Counted from the stretch's first letter, positions 6,660 to 14,985 are shown. The stretch is DNA of 64,000 bases from Syntrophotalea acetylenivorans (GCF_001887775.1 NZ_CP015519.1:1612001-1676000); one strand, 5' to 3'. The notes: a model not told the origin generated them from the letters alone. A program made the numbers and translations.

Positions 6660-7552
6660 AAGAGCTGGTAATCATCAGCGGGAAAGGCGGGACAGGAAAG
6701 ACCTCCGTTGCCGCCTCCTTTGCAGCTCTGGCCGAAAATGCGGTGGTGGCCGATTGTGATGTGGACGCAGCCGACCTGCACTTGGTACTGGAACCGCAAG
6801 TTCTTGACCGCCATGATTTTTCCGGTGGATTCAACGCCACGGTGCGCACTGTCCAATGCAGCGGTTGCGGTACCTGCTTGCAGCTTTGCCGGTTTGGCGC
6901 TGTGAACCTGGATCGGGGCCGTGCTCAGATAGACCCCATCGCCTGCGAAGGCTGCGGAGTATGCAGCCATTTTTGCCCGGAAGAGGCCATCGATTTCTCC
7001 CCCTCCATTAACGGCCAGTGGTTTCTGTCCACGACTTGCCACGGCCCCATGGTCCATGCCCGACTCGGAATCGCTCAGGAAAACTCCGGCAAGCTGGTCT
7101 CTTTGATTCGAAAACAGGCAAAACAAATCGCCGCTAACGAAGACCGCAACCTGATCATTATCGACGGCTCTCCCGGTATCGGTTGCCCCGTCATCGCCTC
7201 CTTGACCGGCGCCGACCAGTTACTGGCGGTAACCGAACCGACCATGAGCGGCCGCCACGACCTGAAACGGGTAGCGGATCTCGCAGCGCACTTTGGCTCT
7301 CCCCTGGCGGTATGCATCAATAAATGGGATCTTAACCCGGACCTGACCCGGTTAATCGAAGACGACGCCCGGCAACGCAAACTGCCGGTGGTTGGTCGGA
7401 TCCGTTATGACCGCGCAGTCACCGATGCCCAGATCCACCGTCGAACGGTAGTTGAACATACCCCAAGCGGAGCCGCCACAGATATTAAGAAGCTATGGCA
7501 GGCAATTTCGACCCTGCTGTCAGCACCGCAAACACCAAAGAACCACCCATAG
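6656..7552 (+). CDS. MinD/Mrp-type ATPase with inserted 2x[4Fe-4S] ferredoxin domain (second copy)
   Basis: 298 residues, same architecture as the preceding gene: Walker A GKGGTGKTS (about 9-17), D-C-D-V-D-A-A-D, cysteine motifs C68/C71/C74/C78 and C97/C100/C103/C107, then I-I-D-G-S-P-G-I-G-C-P-V. The two sequences are clearly diverged, so this is an old paralogue pair; MinD-class ATPases dimerise, and a heterodimer is plausible. The start overlaps the previous stop as ATGA. A C-x2-C-x2-C-x3-C arrangement in both copies predicts eight ligands each. Confidence 0.88.
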   Translation: MKELVIISGKGGTGKTSVAASFAALAENAVVADCDVDAADLHLVLEPQVLDRHDFSGGFNATVRTVQCSGCGTCLQLCRFGAVNLDRGRAQIDPIACEGCGVCSHFCPEEAIDFSPSINGQWFLSTTCHGPMVHARLGIAQENSGKLVSLIRKQAKQIAANEDRNLIIIDGSPGIGCPVIASLTGADQLLAVTEPTMSGRHDLKRVADLAAHFGSPLAVCINKWDLNPDLTRLIEDDARQRKLPVVGRIRYDRAVTDAQIHRRTVVEHTPSGAATDIKKLWQAISTLLSAPQTPKNHP

Positions 7553-7604
7553 TCCGCCCTTTAGTGTCGTTCGGGCCAACAAATCTCTTACACAGGAGCA
7601 CCAA

Positions 7605-7943
7605 ATGAAAATCGCCATTCCTCTTCATCAAGGATCGTTGAGCATGCATTTCGGCCATTGTGAGCATTTCGCTCTGATTGAAATTGATGAGCAGAAAAAA
7701 GCTGTTCTCGGCGAGAGCCTTCACGAACCGCCCCCCCATGAACCAGGCCTGCTGCCCCGCTGGCTTGGTGAATTAGGTGCCGACATGGTCATTGCCGGCG
7801 GCATGGGCCGCCGGGCACAGGAACTGTTCGCCAACAACAATATCGCCGTGCTGGTTGGAGCCCAAGGGATTTCCCCTCAGCAATTGGTATCAGACTATCT
7901 GACCGGCAACCTGCAAACCGGTGAAAACTGCTGTGACCATTAG
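7605..7943 (+). CDS. NifX/NafY-like protein with C-terminal CCDH
   Basis: 112 residues: M-K-I-A-I-P-L...M-H-F-G-H-C-E-H-F, then D-M-V-I-A-G-G-M-G-R-R-A-Q-E-L-F and a C-terminal L-T-G-N-L-x5-N-C-C-D-H, typical of small dinitrogenase-cofactor-family proteins near Fe-S MinD ATPases. H-C-E-H near the N terminus and C-C-D-H at the end could bind a metal. ATG 7605 is preceded by AGGAG at good distance; the longer frame from 7452 overlaps the upstream gene and lacks homology. Last gene of the operon, followed by a strong hairpin. Confidence 0.85.
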   Translation: MKIAIPLHQGSLSMHFGHCEHFALIEIDEQKKAVLGESLHEPPPHEPGLLPRWLGELGADMVIAGGMGRRAQELFANNNIAVLVGAQGISPQQLVSDYLTGNLQTGENCCDH

Positions 7944-7972
7944 ACAAGGCCAGAAAAAATTTCACTGTACAA

Positions 7973-8010
7973 AAACAGCCGCCCTGCCGGAACTGGCAGG
8001 GCGGCTGTTT
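7973..8010. terminator. Bidirectional terminator
   Basis: A near-perfect stem, AAACAGCCGCCCTGCC / GGCAGGGCGGCTGTTT, with a 6-base loop. A-run on one side and T-run on the other, between the plus-strand operon and the convergent gene at 8068-8340. Confidence 0.9.
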
Positions 8011-8067
8011 AACTGGGGGGTTGCGACACCATCTCTTGCCTATAGGAAGAGTCAAGCCGGCAACTGT

Positions 8068-8340
8068 TCAGGCGGCCTTTTCCCGACTGACCAATTCATT
8101 GCCGAAACGTTGTACCTCCTCGAGGAGATGCCGGGAAAGATGTCGATCATCTCCAGGACGAACCAGAAGAATGCTCTCGGCGTCACCGGTAAAAACATTC
8201 TCTCCAAAAAAGGAGAAGAACAACACCTTATAACCCGACCGGTACAGTGTATCGACCTTATGCCTGTCCATAAAACGATAGCACTGCACACCGCGGCTTT
8301 TTAGGTAAAGTTCCAATCGTCTGAATTCGCTGTCTTCCAT
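8068..8340 (-). CDS. Small conserved-looking protein of unknown function
   Basis: 90 residues, not recognised. It has a charged, amphipathic start (M-E-D-S-E-F-R-R-L-E-L-Y-L-K-S-R-G-V), a central aromatic stretch (Y-K-V-L-F-F-S-F-F-G-E-N) and a charged C terminus with R-H-L-L-E-E-V. No signal peptide or cysteine pair. Composition and codon use look coding, and it shares the bidirectional terminator with the Orp-like operon. It may be a small regulatory or adaptor protein; no function is claimed. Confidence 0.6.
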   Translation of the reverse strand: MEDSEFRRLELYLKSRGVQCYRFMDRHKVDTLYRSGYKVLFFSFFGENVFTGDAESILLVRPGDDRHLSRHLLEEVQRFGNELVSREKAA

Positions 8341-8505
8341 ATCTGGACTCGCTTTCTATGCAAGCTAGATATTTTTTTACGGTTACGCTTATACTTATAT
8401 CGCAACTTTAATGGTGGGCAAGCTCACCCCCTATTGGCTTTAGTCCACCTGACAATTAACTATTCGAAACAATTAGCAAAACAGAAATACGGGCAGGAGG
8501 TAAAA

Positions 8506-9342
8506 ATGTTGCTTTCTCGTTCGCTCCTCACCTCTCTCAGTTTCTTCACAATTTTCGCTTGTTGGTCGCCCAACCTTTCGGCCGCCCCTCGCGCTGAGCT
8601 GTGGAGCTACTGGCAAAACCACAATGCCACCAGCGGCCGCCGCATCGACCACACACGCTGGGGCCTCTTTTTAGGCCGCTACCTGGACACCATGCATCCC
8701 AGTGGTATTTATCGGCTGAAATATGCTGCAGTAACAGAACAGGACAAGGCTTTGCTTGGAGAGTACCTGACGGATCTTGCCACGGTGCAAGTTTCCCAAC
8801 TCAATCGCCCCGAGCAACTCGCTTTTTGGGTCAATCTCTATAATGCCCTTACAGTGCAGGTGGTCCTTGATCATTTCCCCGTTTCCAGCATTCGTGCCAT
8901 CGACATCTCTCCGGGGCTATTTCGGCGGGGTCCCTGGGACGCAAAGCTCATGCGAGTCGAAGGCCGGCATCTAAGCCTCAACGATATCGAGCATCGAATT
9001 CTGCGTCCGGTCTGGCAGGACTCCCGCCTTCATTATGTGCTCAATTGCGCCAGCCTTGGCTGCCCCAACTTGCCGCCACTACCTGTCAGTGCCAGCAACA
9101 GCGAACAACTTCTGGAGCAAAGCGCCCGACACTTTATCAATCATGCCCGAGGAGTAAGCTTTACTGCCGGTGGCTTAACCTTGTCCTCTATTTATGACTG
9201 GTATGAAGAAGATTTCGGAAATTCACGAGCAGACCTCATGAAACACCTCCAGAGCTATGCTCGTCCGAAACTTGCCAATAAGCTAAAAAATTATCGCGGG
9301 GGAATCGCTTACCGCTATGACTGGCAACTCAATGCACCCTAA
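8506..9342 (+). CDS. Exported DUF547 protein
   Basis: 278 residues. N-terminal signal peptide (L-L-S-R-S-L-L-T-S-L-S-F-F-T-I-F..., cut probably after S-A-A near residue 26). The body matches DUF547: L-A-F-W-V-N-L-Y-N-A-L-T-V, L-S-L-N-D-I-E-H-R-I-L-R, and L-N-C-A-S-L-G-C-P-N-L-P, whose cysteines and histidine suggest a papain-like fold; activity is unproven for the family. ATG 8506 is chosen because GGAGG precedes it; the frame extends upstream to 8434 without a ribosome site. Neighbours give no functional link. Confidence 0.85.
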   Translation: MLLSRSLLTSLSFFTIFACWSPNLSAAPRAELWSYWQNHNATSGRRIDHTRWGLFLGRYLDTMHPSGIYRLKYAAVTEQDKALLGEYLTDLATVQVSQLNRPEQLAFWVNLYNALTVQVVLDHFPVSSIRAIDISPGLFRRGPWDAKLMRVEGRHLSLNDIEHRILRPVWQDSRLHYVLNCASLGCPNLPPLPVSASNSEQLLEQSARHFINHARGVSFTAGGLTLSSIYDWYEEDFGNSRADLMKHLQSYARPKLANKLKNYRGGIAYRYDWQLNAP

Positions 9343-9489
9343 AAAGCCCCTCTCAAGATCTTTTAGGCTTAGTGCTCTTTATGATACCCTGTTGGCCGTT
9401 GATTCACTTGCCTCCAAAAACCTGCCTTCCCCATTCCATAGGGATTGAGGCGGGGTGAGGCATATCATCAGATCCGTACTGGAGCGGCC

Positions 9490-10320
9490 ATGAGAATCCG
9501 TCTTGCCCTGCAACAGCGATTTACCCAACTAGGCTTGCTCGCCTTAGGAATATTCTTGTTCGCAGGATGTAGCCACACTCCTGCAATCAGGCCTGCCCCA
9601 GTGGGCGATCCAATCGGCCAACTGCTTGAAAATCGACAACCTGAGTTTTCCCCCACCCAGGCACCGTCTTCCCTCAGCCGAATGGGTTATTCGGTCCAGG
9701 TCGGAGCCTTTGCCAACCTGGATAACGCCGTACGTTTTGAGCGGTTGCTTGACCAGCGGGGAATCGACGCCTTTTACTTTCGACATCAGTCGGGTCTATT
9801 CAAGGTCCGCTTTGGTAACCACGCCGACTATAAAAGCGCCCGAGGGCAGGCAGAGCAACTCTCCTCCCAAGGACTAATAGACAACTTTTTCATTGTCATC
9901 CCTGAGAGTTACAGCGTTTCCCGGACCCCCAAAAACAATCAGGACAAACTAAGGGATGAACTGGTCAAGACCGCACGGCGCTTCATCGGCATTCCCTACC
10001 GTTGGGGCGGGACCGACCAGGCCAAAGGTTTCGATTGCAGCGGTTTGACCATGGTCTGCTATCGCCTAAACGGCCTGAACCTGCCACGGGTATCCCGCAG
10101 CCAGTTCAAGGCCGGTCGATGGGTGGCCAAAAACAAGCTGGTCAGGGGCGACCTGGTTTTCTTTGCCACCAACGGCGGCAATCGCGTTTCTCATGTCGGC
10201 ATGTATATCGGCAACGGTCGCTTCATCCATGCGCCACGCACGGGCAAAAAGGTTCGCATTGAAAAGCTCTCCAACCCCTTCTTCACCAAAACCTACATGG
10301 GAGGACGCTGTTATCTATGA
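9490..10320 (+). CDS. Lipoprotein with SPOR and NlpC/P60 domains (peptidoglycan hydrolase)
   Basis: 276 residues. A lipobox L-F-A-G-C puts the lipidated cysteine at about residue 27. A SPOR domain (about 70-140; Y-S-V-Q-V-G-A-F-A-N) would bind denuded septal glycan. The C-terminal NlpC/P60 domain has the catalytic cysteine in F-D-C-S-G-L, the histidine in S-H-V-G-M-Y-I-G and a third polar position in F-I-H-A-P, so it should cleave peptide stems of peptidoglycan. ATG 9490 gives the lipoprotein signal; the longer frame from 9445 does not improve it. Bases 10321-10530 downstream hold no gene. Confidence 0.88.
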   Translation: MRIRLALQQRFTQLGLLALGIFLFAGCSHTPAIRPAPVGDPIGQLLENRQPEFSPTQAPSSLSRMGYSVQVGAFANLDNAVRFERLLDQRGIDAFYFRHQSGLFKVRFGNHADYKSARGQAEQLSSQGLIDNFFIVIPESYSVSRTPKNNQDKLRDELVKTARRFIGIPYRWGGTDQAKGFDCSGLTMVCYRLNGLNLPRVSRSQFKAGRWVAKNKLVRGDLVFFATNGGNRVSHVGMYIGNGRFIHAPRTGKKVRIEKLSNPFFTKTYMGGRCYL

Positions 10321-10561
10321 AAACGCCGAAATTTCGCAATAGGGGCCTTTCATATGAAACAGTTTCAATCACTGCCAGGCATTTAGAGCGCATCTCCCTC
10401 TAGCACCTGGTGGAAATATGGGGCAAAGCAGGATTTACACACCGATGTGCCTTAAGCAATCCGAAATAAAAATGGGCGGAGGTATATGAGGCATGCCACG
10501 AAACGGTTGGAGAGAACGAACGAAACCATATGTCACGTCCTAAAATAGATTGACGGTTTTT

Positions 10562-11308
10562 TCAAGCCACCTCCCTTGCGGAGGTGGCTTTCTTATGTAC
10601 TTCTTCTGGTGTTTTCATGTCTAAGCTGAGGTGTGGCCTCAGACGATTGTAGGTATCGACGGATTCCCGCACCAAACCCTTCAACTCACTCAAAGTCCGG
10701 CACTTGGTGATCAGAAACTCCTGCTTCAAAATACCATTTACCCTCTCGGCCAAAGCGTTCTGATAACAATCATAGCCATCTGTCATTGACGGCGTCATAC
10801 CATGACGCTTTAGCTCTTGCTGGTAGATCGCTGAACAATATTGTAGACCTCGGTCTGAATGGTGTATTAACGCTCGGCTTGTCTGTCGTTGCTTAGCTGC
10901 CCGACGTAAAGCTTTTACGACCCTGTCAGCACGCATATTGTCACTGACTTCATAACCCATGATTTTGCGACTATAGGCATCTGTGACCAATGATAGATAG
11001 TGAACACCTTCATCCGTTTCAACGTAGGTAATATCGCTCACAAAGGCTTGTTCGGCACAACTGATCTCTTGACTGCCTAAACGATTCGGGTATTTCTTCA
11101 TCCAATGTTTGCTGTGCGTCGTTTTTGTGTAGCGCTTGATCGGTGTCACCAGCAGTTGATGCGCTCTCAAATAGTCAAAAAAAGCGTCACGCCCCAACTT
11201 TATTCCCTGCTCAACAAACATGGGTTTCAACAAAAAATACAGTTTGCGAGTACCAAGCCGCGGCATAAACCGTCTGACCTCCATCACCATTGACTTGACG
11301 GGGGCCAA
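10562..11308 (-). CDS. IS3-family transposase OrfB (DDE integrase)
   Basis: 248 residues from TTG 11308. An rve integrase core with catalytic D92 (S-D-I-T-Y), D152 (H-S-D-R-G) and E188 (A-L-A-E-R-V-N), a DD(35)E spacing, preceded by an HTH_21-type region (T-R-K-L-Y-F-L-L). The frame stays open past 11308 to beyond the orfA stop and encodes G-L-S-L-S-R-A-C-K-L-L-G-I-T-R upstream, so OrfB is most likely made as an OrfAB fusion by -1 frameshifting near 11395-11405. Confidence 0.92.
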   Translation of the reverse strand: MAPVKSMVMEVRRFMPRLGTRKLYFLLKPMFVEQGIKLGRDAFFDYLRAHQLLVTPIKRYTKTTHSKHWMKKYPNRLGSQEISCAEQAFVSDITYVETDEGVHYLSLVTDAYSRKIMGYEVSDNMRADRVVKALRRAAKQRQTSRALIHHSDRGLQYCSAIYQQELKRHGMTPSMTDGYDCYQNALAERVNGILKQEFLITKCRTLSELKGLVRESVDTYNRLRPHLSLDMKTPEEVHKKATSAREVA

Positions 11309-11394
11309 CTCTATGCTGCGCTGCTCACTGCGTTTTTCTCTTTGATAAACGGCTTGCCGGGTGATGCCAAGGAGCTTACAAGCGCGGCTTAGAC

Positions 11395-11796
11395 TCAGCC
11401 CTTTTTGTTTTTGAAGGCGTCTCGCTCCTTGGCAATATACTTTTTTCGCAGTCCCGTTCCGTGCTCTGCATCCAGGATATCCACCACTTCATTCAACAAC
11501 AGATTGCGAAGACGTTCATCCTCAAGTTCGCGCTCGAGTCGCTTGATTTTCTGTACGGGAGTTTCTTTCGCTTTGGGAGATTTGGGCATGGTCATCCTCA
11601 CAGGTTGGGTCCAATCCAGCCTTCCGTGTTTTCGCAACCATTTTAACACTGTCGAGCGGCCCTGGATGCCATAAATCTTCTGAGCCTGCTTGTAGGTCAT
11701 GTCGCCTTTTTCTACGGCAGCAACCACCTGCAATTTAAAGCCCATGGTGTAATCACGTTGAGTACGTCTCTTCCGCTTACTTTCTGCTGTGTCCAT
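11395..11796 (-). CDS. IS3-family OrfA (DNA-binding)
   Basis: 133 residues from ATG 11796, preceded by AGGAGG. An HTH_Tnp_1-type domain (M-G-F-K-L-Q-V-V-A-A-V-E-K-G-D-M-T-Y-K-Q-A-Q-K-I-Y-G-I) lies at about 18-55, then a leucine-rich coiled coil (K-I-K-R-L-E-R-E-L-E-D-E-R-L-R-N-L-L-L-N) for multimerisation. It ends K-N-K-K-G-stop. The codons AAC-AAA-AAG-GGC just before the stop form an A-rich slip region allowing -1 shift into orfB. Confidence 0.9.
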   Translation of the reverse strand: MDTAESKRKRRTQRDYTMGFKLQVVAAVEKGDMTYKQAQKIYGIQGRSTVLKWLRKHGRLDWTQPVRMTMPKSPKAKETPVQKIKRLERELEDERLRNLLLNEVVDILDAEHGTGLRKKYIAKERDAFKNKKG

Positions 11797-11837
11797 AAAT
11801 AAGCCTCCTAGCTGTAAACTTATTTCAGGACGGGACA

Positions 11838-11876
11838 ATAAAAATAAAAAGGGACCTGCCTAAAGGCAAGTCCCTT
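11838..11876 (-). terminator. Terminator of the tRNA-fMet transcript
   Basis: A 12-bp stem (11849-11860 with 11865-11876), loop of 4, with a G.U pair only on the minus-strand RNA, followed by TTTTTATTTTTAT. The IS element begins exactly where this T-run ends. Confidence 0.88.
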
Positions 11877-11885
11877 GATGTTTTT

Positions 11886-11962
<77 letters not shown>

Positions 11963-11978
11963 TCATTGGAAGAGGGGA

Positions 11979-12007
11979 ATAATACCCTCTGCCGCACCGG
12001 TTGTCAA
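11979..12007 (-). promoter_or_regulatory. Promoter of tRNA-fMet
   Basis: TTGACA (12002-12007) and TATTAT (11979-11984) with a 17-bp spacer, just downstream of the SPOR gene stop. Confidence 0.8.
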
Positions 12008-12020
12008 CACTAAATACTGC

Positions 12021-12761
12021 TCAGCGCCGTTTTACTAATGGTGCGGATGCAATGCGATCGGCCTTGAGTGAACGAACGGCCTGGTCGGCATCCGACTTGT
12101 TGCCAAAAGGACCGGCATATACCCGGTACCAAGTTCCTTTAGCACCGAGATCCGCGGCCTCGACAAAAGCGGCATACCCCTTCTTTTTCATGCGGTCACG
12201 CAACCCTTCGGCACCTTGACGCTGCTTAACCGCAGCAACTTGGACAAGATAACTGCCACTGGCAACAGCCGCGGGCTTACTGACCACCGGCTTCGGAGCA
12301 ACGGGGGCTACAGGAGCCTCTACTGGTTTAGGTTCGGGCTTTGGCGTCGCAACGGGCCTGACGCGTTCAACTGTTTCAACCGGCGGCTGACTGATCGAGT
12401 CCGGTGCAGGTTCAGTACTGGCGGGCTCTGGCGGAAAATTGATTCCGCTGCCGAGGCCGTTTTGCTTACCTTCTGCAAGCGTATCATGATAGGTCAGCGG
12501 TGGGCTTTGTAGCTCGTCTGATGTCTCCGGTGCAACAAGAGCTTCCTCCAACTTGGGCCCTGCAGCCTCATCGGGTATGGCGGCCAACGGTTTTTGCATC
12601 GGTAGATGTTCTTCGGCTACCACGCTCTGCTCACCGCTCTTCCCCACCATTACGCCAAGAAAAAAACAAATCAGACCGACAACTAACAGCGTGGACACCA
12701 TGAAGAGTGTCTGCTTTTTCTCCATTCGCCGCTGTGAGCGGGACACTACCTGTTGAGCCAT
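12021..12761 (-). CDS. Inner-membrane SPOR-domain protein
   Basis: 246 residues. A short basic cytoplasmic start, one membrane segment (about 19-41: L-F-M-V-S-T-L-L-V-V-G-L-I-C-F-F-L-G-V), a Pro/Ala/Glu-rich linker (about 95-165) and a C-terminal SPOR domain (about 168-243; G-S-Y-L-V-Q-V-A-A-V...W-Y-R-V-Y-A-G-P-F-G-N). Topology is that of DedD/FtsN-like cell-division proteins binding septal peptidoglycan. It starts 15 bp after argS with a GGAGG, so it is co-transcribed with argS. Not enough to call it FtsN. Confidence 0.85.
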   Translation of the reverse strand: MAQQVVSRSQRRMEKKQTLFMVSTLLVVGLICFFLGVMVGKSGEQSVVAEEHLPMQKPLAAIPDEAAGPKLEEALVAPETSDELQSPPLTYHDTLAEGKQNGLGSGINFPPEPASTEPAPDSISQPPVETVERVRPVATPKPEPKPVEAPVAPVAPKPVVSKPAAVASGSYLVQVAAVKQRQGAEGLRDRMKKKGYAAFVEAADLGAKGTWYRVYAGPFGNKSDADQAVRSLKADRIASAPLVKRR

Positions 12762-12776
12762 TCCAGAACCTCCTGT

Positions 12777-14441
12777 CTACATTCTTTCCGGTGCAGAAAC
12801 CCCAAGGAGCAAGAGGGCGTTTTCGAGAACGATCCGTACCCCGTTGATGAGGTAAAGCCGGGCGCGGCTGGTTTCAATATCGTCAATAAGAACCCGCCCT
12901 TTGTTGTAATAAGAATGGAAGCGGGCCGCCAGGTCCTGCAGATAAAAAACCACACGGTGTGGCTCGAAGTGTTGTGCGGCAGCTTCAACAACCTCCCCAT
13001 AACGGGAAAGCTGCTTGACCAGGGCAAGCTCATCTTCAAGGGTCAGCTTGCTGAAGTCAACCTCGCCAACAGCGGGCAAGGCTATCCCGGCATCACTGGC
13101 ATTACGATTGATACTACAGACTCGCGCATGGGCATACTGGACATAGTATACCGGATTTTCGTTACTTTGTTTCTTGGCCAGTTCAAGATCAAAGTCGAGC
13201 TTGCTGTCGGAACGGCGGGACAAAAAGAAAAACCGGCAAGCATCCCTGCCAACTTCGTCAATTACCTCGCGTAGAGTGACAAATTTTCCGGCCCGGGTAC
13301 TCATCGCCACCTGTTCGCCATCCCGCAAAAGGTTTACCAGTTGAACCAGAATACACTGCAGATCGTCGGTATTCCTTCCCAGGCCAGCCAGAACCGCCTT
13401 CATGCGCGGTATATAGCCGTGATGATCGGCACCCCAGACATCGATCACCAGATCGAAGCCACGCTCATACTTCTCCTTATGATAGGCAACATCTGAGGCA
13501 AAGTAAGTGGTCACACCATTGGAACGAATCAGGACACGGTCCTTATCATCGCCAAAATCGGTGGTTTTAAACCAGGTCGCGCCGTCTAATTCATAGGTCA
13601 ATCCTCGCTCTTTGAGCAAGGCGATACCCTTCTCGACCTCACCCCGGTCATAAAGGCTTTGCTCGCTGTACCAGTTATCGAAGCGAACGCCAAAATCTTC
13701 CAGATCCGCGTCGATACCGTCACGAATTCTTCCACCGCCATAAGAACCAATCTGTTCTACGGCCTCTTCATCGGAGAGTTCCAGCAAAGCACGGCCCTTG
13801 CTCTCCAAGAATTCATTGGCGAGGTCACGGATGTAATCGCCCTGATAGCAATCATCCGGAAAATCGACAGTTTCGCCGAGCAGTTCCCGGTAACGCAACA
13901 AAAGGGAGCGCCCGAGGGTCTGCATCTGGTTGCCGGCATCGTTGAGATAATATTCACGTTGCACCTGATAGCCGGCCGCGGAAAGAACTGCTGCCACGGC
14001 GTCGCCCGTAGCGGCTCCCCGGCCATGACCGATATGCAGAGGGCCCGTAGGATTGGCACTGACAAATTCGACTTGAACCTTTTTCCCCTTGCCGAAATTG
14101 CTGCGCCCATACTCAGAACCACGACGAAACACTTCATCGAGGATACCAAACCAGTAACCGGGAGTGAGATGGAAGTTGATGAATCCGGGACCGGCAATTT
14201 CTACCCGCCCCCACTCCGCTGCGCTTTCTTCCAAAACGGCAACGAGTGCTTCGGCTACTTTGCGCGGGGCCATTTTTTCCGCTCGGGCCAAAACCATCGC
14301 AAGATTGGTGGAAAAATCTCCATGTTCGGCACGCGCCGGCACCTCTAGCGCAATCTCAGGAACATGGGAAGATTTAAGCGTGCCTCGCTCATAACAAATC
14401 TGTAGAGCGTTACATATATGTTGTTTCAAACGTTGATTCAT
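12777..14441 (-). CDS. argS: Arginyl-tRNA synthetase
   Basis: 554 residues, usual length for class Ia ArgRS. N-terminal Add-1 domain, HIGH signature in P-L-H-I-G-H-G-R-G-A (about 119-128), and A-M-S-T-R-A-G-K in place of a canonical KMSKS, as is common in ArgRS. The C-terminal DALR anticodon domain ends A-L-L-L-L-G-V-S-A-P-E-R-M. Charges tRNA-Arg in the cytoplasm. It has its own promoter upstream and runs into the SPOR gene. Confidence 0.97.
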   Translation of the reverse strand: MNQRLKQHICNALQICYERGTLKSSHVPEIALEVPARAEHGDFSTNLAMVLARAEKMAPRKVAEALVAVLEESAAEWGRVEIAGPGFINFHLTPGYWFGILDEVFRRGSEYGRSNFGKGKKVQVEFVSANPTGPLHIGHGRGAATGDAVAAVLSAAGYQVQREYYLNDAGNQMQTLGRSLLLRYRELLGETVDFPDDCYQGDYIRDLANEFLESKGRALLELSDEEAVEQIGSYGGGRIRDGIDADLEDFGVRFDNWYSEQSLYDRGEVEKGIALLKERGLTYELDGATWFKTTDFGDDKDRVLIRSNGVTTYFASDVAYHKEKYERGFDLVIDVWGADHHGYIPRMKAVLAGLGRNTDDLQCILVQLVNLLRDGEQVAMSTRAGKFVTLREVIDEVGRDACRFFFLSRRSDSKLDFDLELAKKQSNENPVYYVQYAHARVCSINRNASDAGIALPAVGEVDFSKLTLEDELALVKQLSRYGEVVEAAAQHFEPHRVVFYLQDLAARFHSYYNKGRVLIDDIETSRARLYLINGVRIVLENALLLLGVSAPERM

Positions 14442-14534
14442 GAAAACTTCTTTCTGTGCTCACAATATGTTTCTGAAGATACCCTTTGCCGGGTCGGCGA
14501 TGGAGGCCAGAGCCTCAGGAAGATTAAGCAGTGT

Positions 14535-14564
14535 ATGTTATCCTCAGGGTATTGCACCTGTCAA
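14535..14564 (-). promoter_or_regulatory. Promoter of argS
   Basis: TTGACA (14559-14564), 18-bp spacer, TAACAT (14535-14540). It lies just after the terminator of the upstream gene and about 94 bp before the argS start. Confidence 0.75.
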
Positions 14565-14582
14565 GAACCGCCGCAGAAAGAA

Positions 14583-14611
14583 ACAAAAAAGCCCCGGCAT
14601 TTACCGGGGCT
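14583..14611 (-). terminator. Terminator after the ftsB-like gene
   Basis: AGCCCCGG / CCGGGGCT stem with a short loop, followed on the minus strand by TTTTTTG. Confidence 0.9.
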
Positions 14612-14634
14612 AAGTGCTCTTTGATAAAAGAATT

Positions 14635-14985
14635 TTATTGGGGAACCGGCGATTCCGTATCGGCGCTCGCCTTATCGCTACCTTGAGCAAACTGGTAAAC
14701 CAGCTCGTCCTCTTTAACCATGCCTAATTCTCGACGGGCAATGTCCTCAATATATTGCCGGTCCGATCGCAACGATTGAATTTCTTCCTTCAGTTGCCGA
14801 ATAACCGCTTCCTGTTGTTGGACTTCTGCTTCCAGAGCCGCATGATGGCGGCTGGCCTGCAGGGTCCGCAAAATCCCTTTTTTGCCAAACAGGGCAAAAC
14901 CAAGAATGATCAGAATCAGCACAATGGGTATCAGAGGCAACCGCCCCCCTGATTCTGTTTGCACATTTGTTTTCTCATCGGCCAT
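14635..14985 (-). CDS. Septum formation initiator family protein (FtsB/DivIC-like)
   Basis: 116 residues: one membrane segment (about 16-35, L-P-L-I-P-I-V-L-I-L-I-I-L-G-F-A-L-F-G) followed by a coiled coil (E-A-E-V-Q-Q-Q-E-A-V-I-R-Q-L-K-E-E-I) and the family end D-I-A-R-R-E-L-G-M-V-K-E-D-E-L-V-Y. Bitopic FtsB-type proteins join FtsL and FtsQ at the divisome. ATG 14985 has GAGAG upstream; TTG 14991 is less likely. Followed by a strong terminator. Confidence 0.85.
   Translation of the reverse strand: MADEKTNVQTESGGRLPLIPIVLILIILGFALFGKKGILRTLQASRHHAALEAEVQQQEAVIRQLKEEIQSLRSDRQYIEDIARRELGMVKEDELVYQFAQGSDKASADTESPVPQ

Larger units (their letters stand above)
10531..11837 (-). mobile_element. IS3-family insertion sequence, intact
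   Basis: 1307 bp bounded by 24-bp imperfect terminal inverted repeats (10531-10554 and 11814-11837). The outward ends read TGTCACGTCC and TGTCCCGTCC, and 19 of 24 positions match. It is flanked on both sides by ATA (10528-10530 and 11838-11840), a 3-bp target duplication as IS3 elements make. It encodes orfA and orfB in overlapping frames. The right end abuts the T-run of the initiator-tRNA terminator. All expected parts are present, so it may be active. Confidence 0.93.

Noticed and set aside
8434-8505. Upstream extension of the DUF547 protein
   Set aside because: The signal peptide and GGAGG fit ATG 8506; the extension has no ribosome site.
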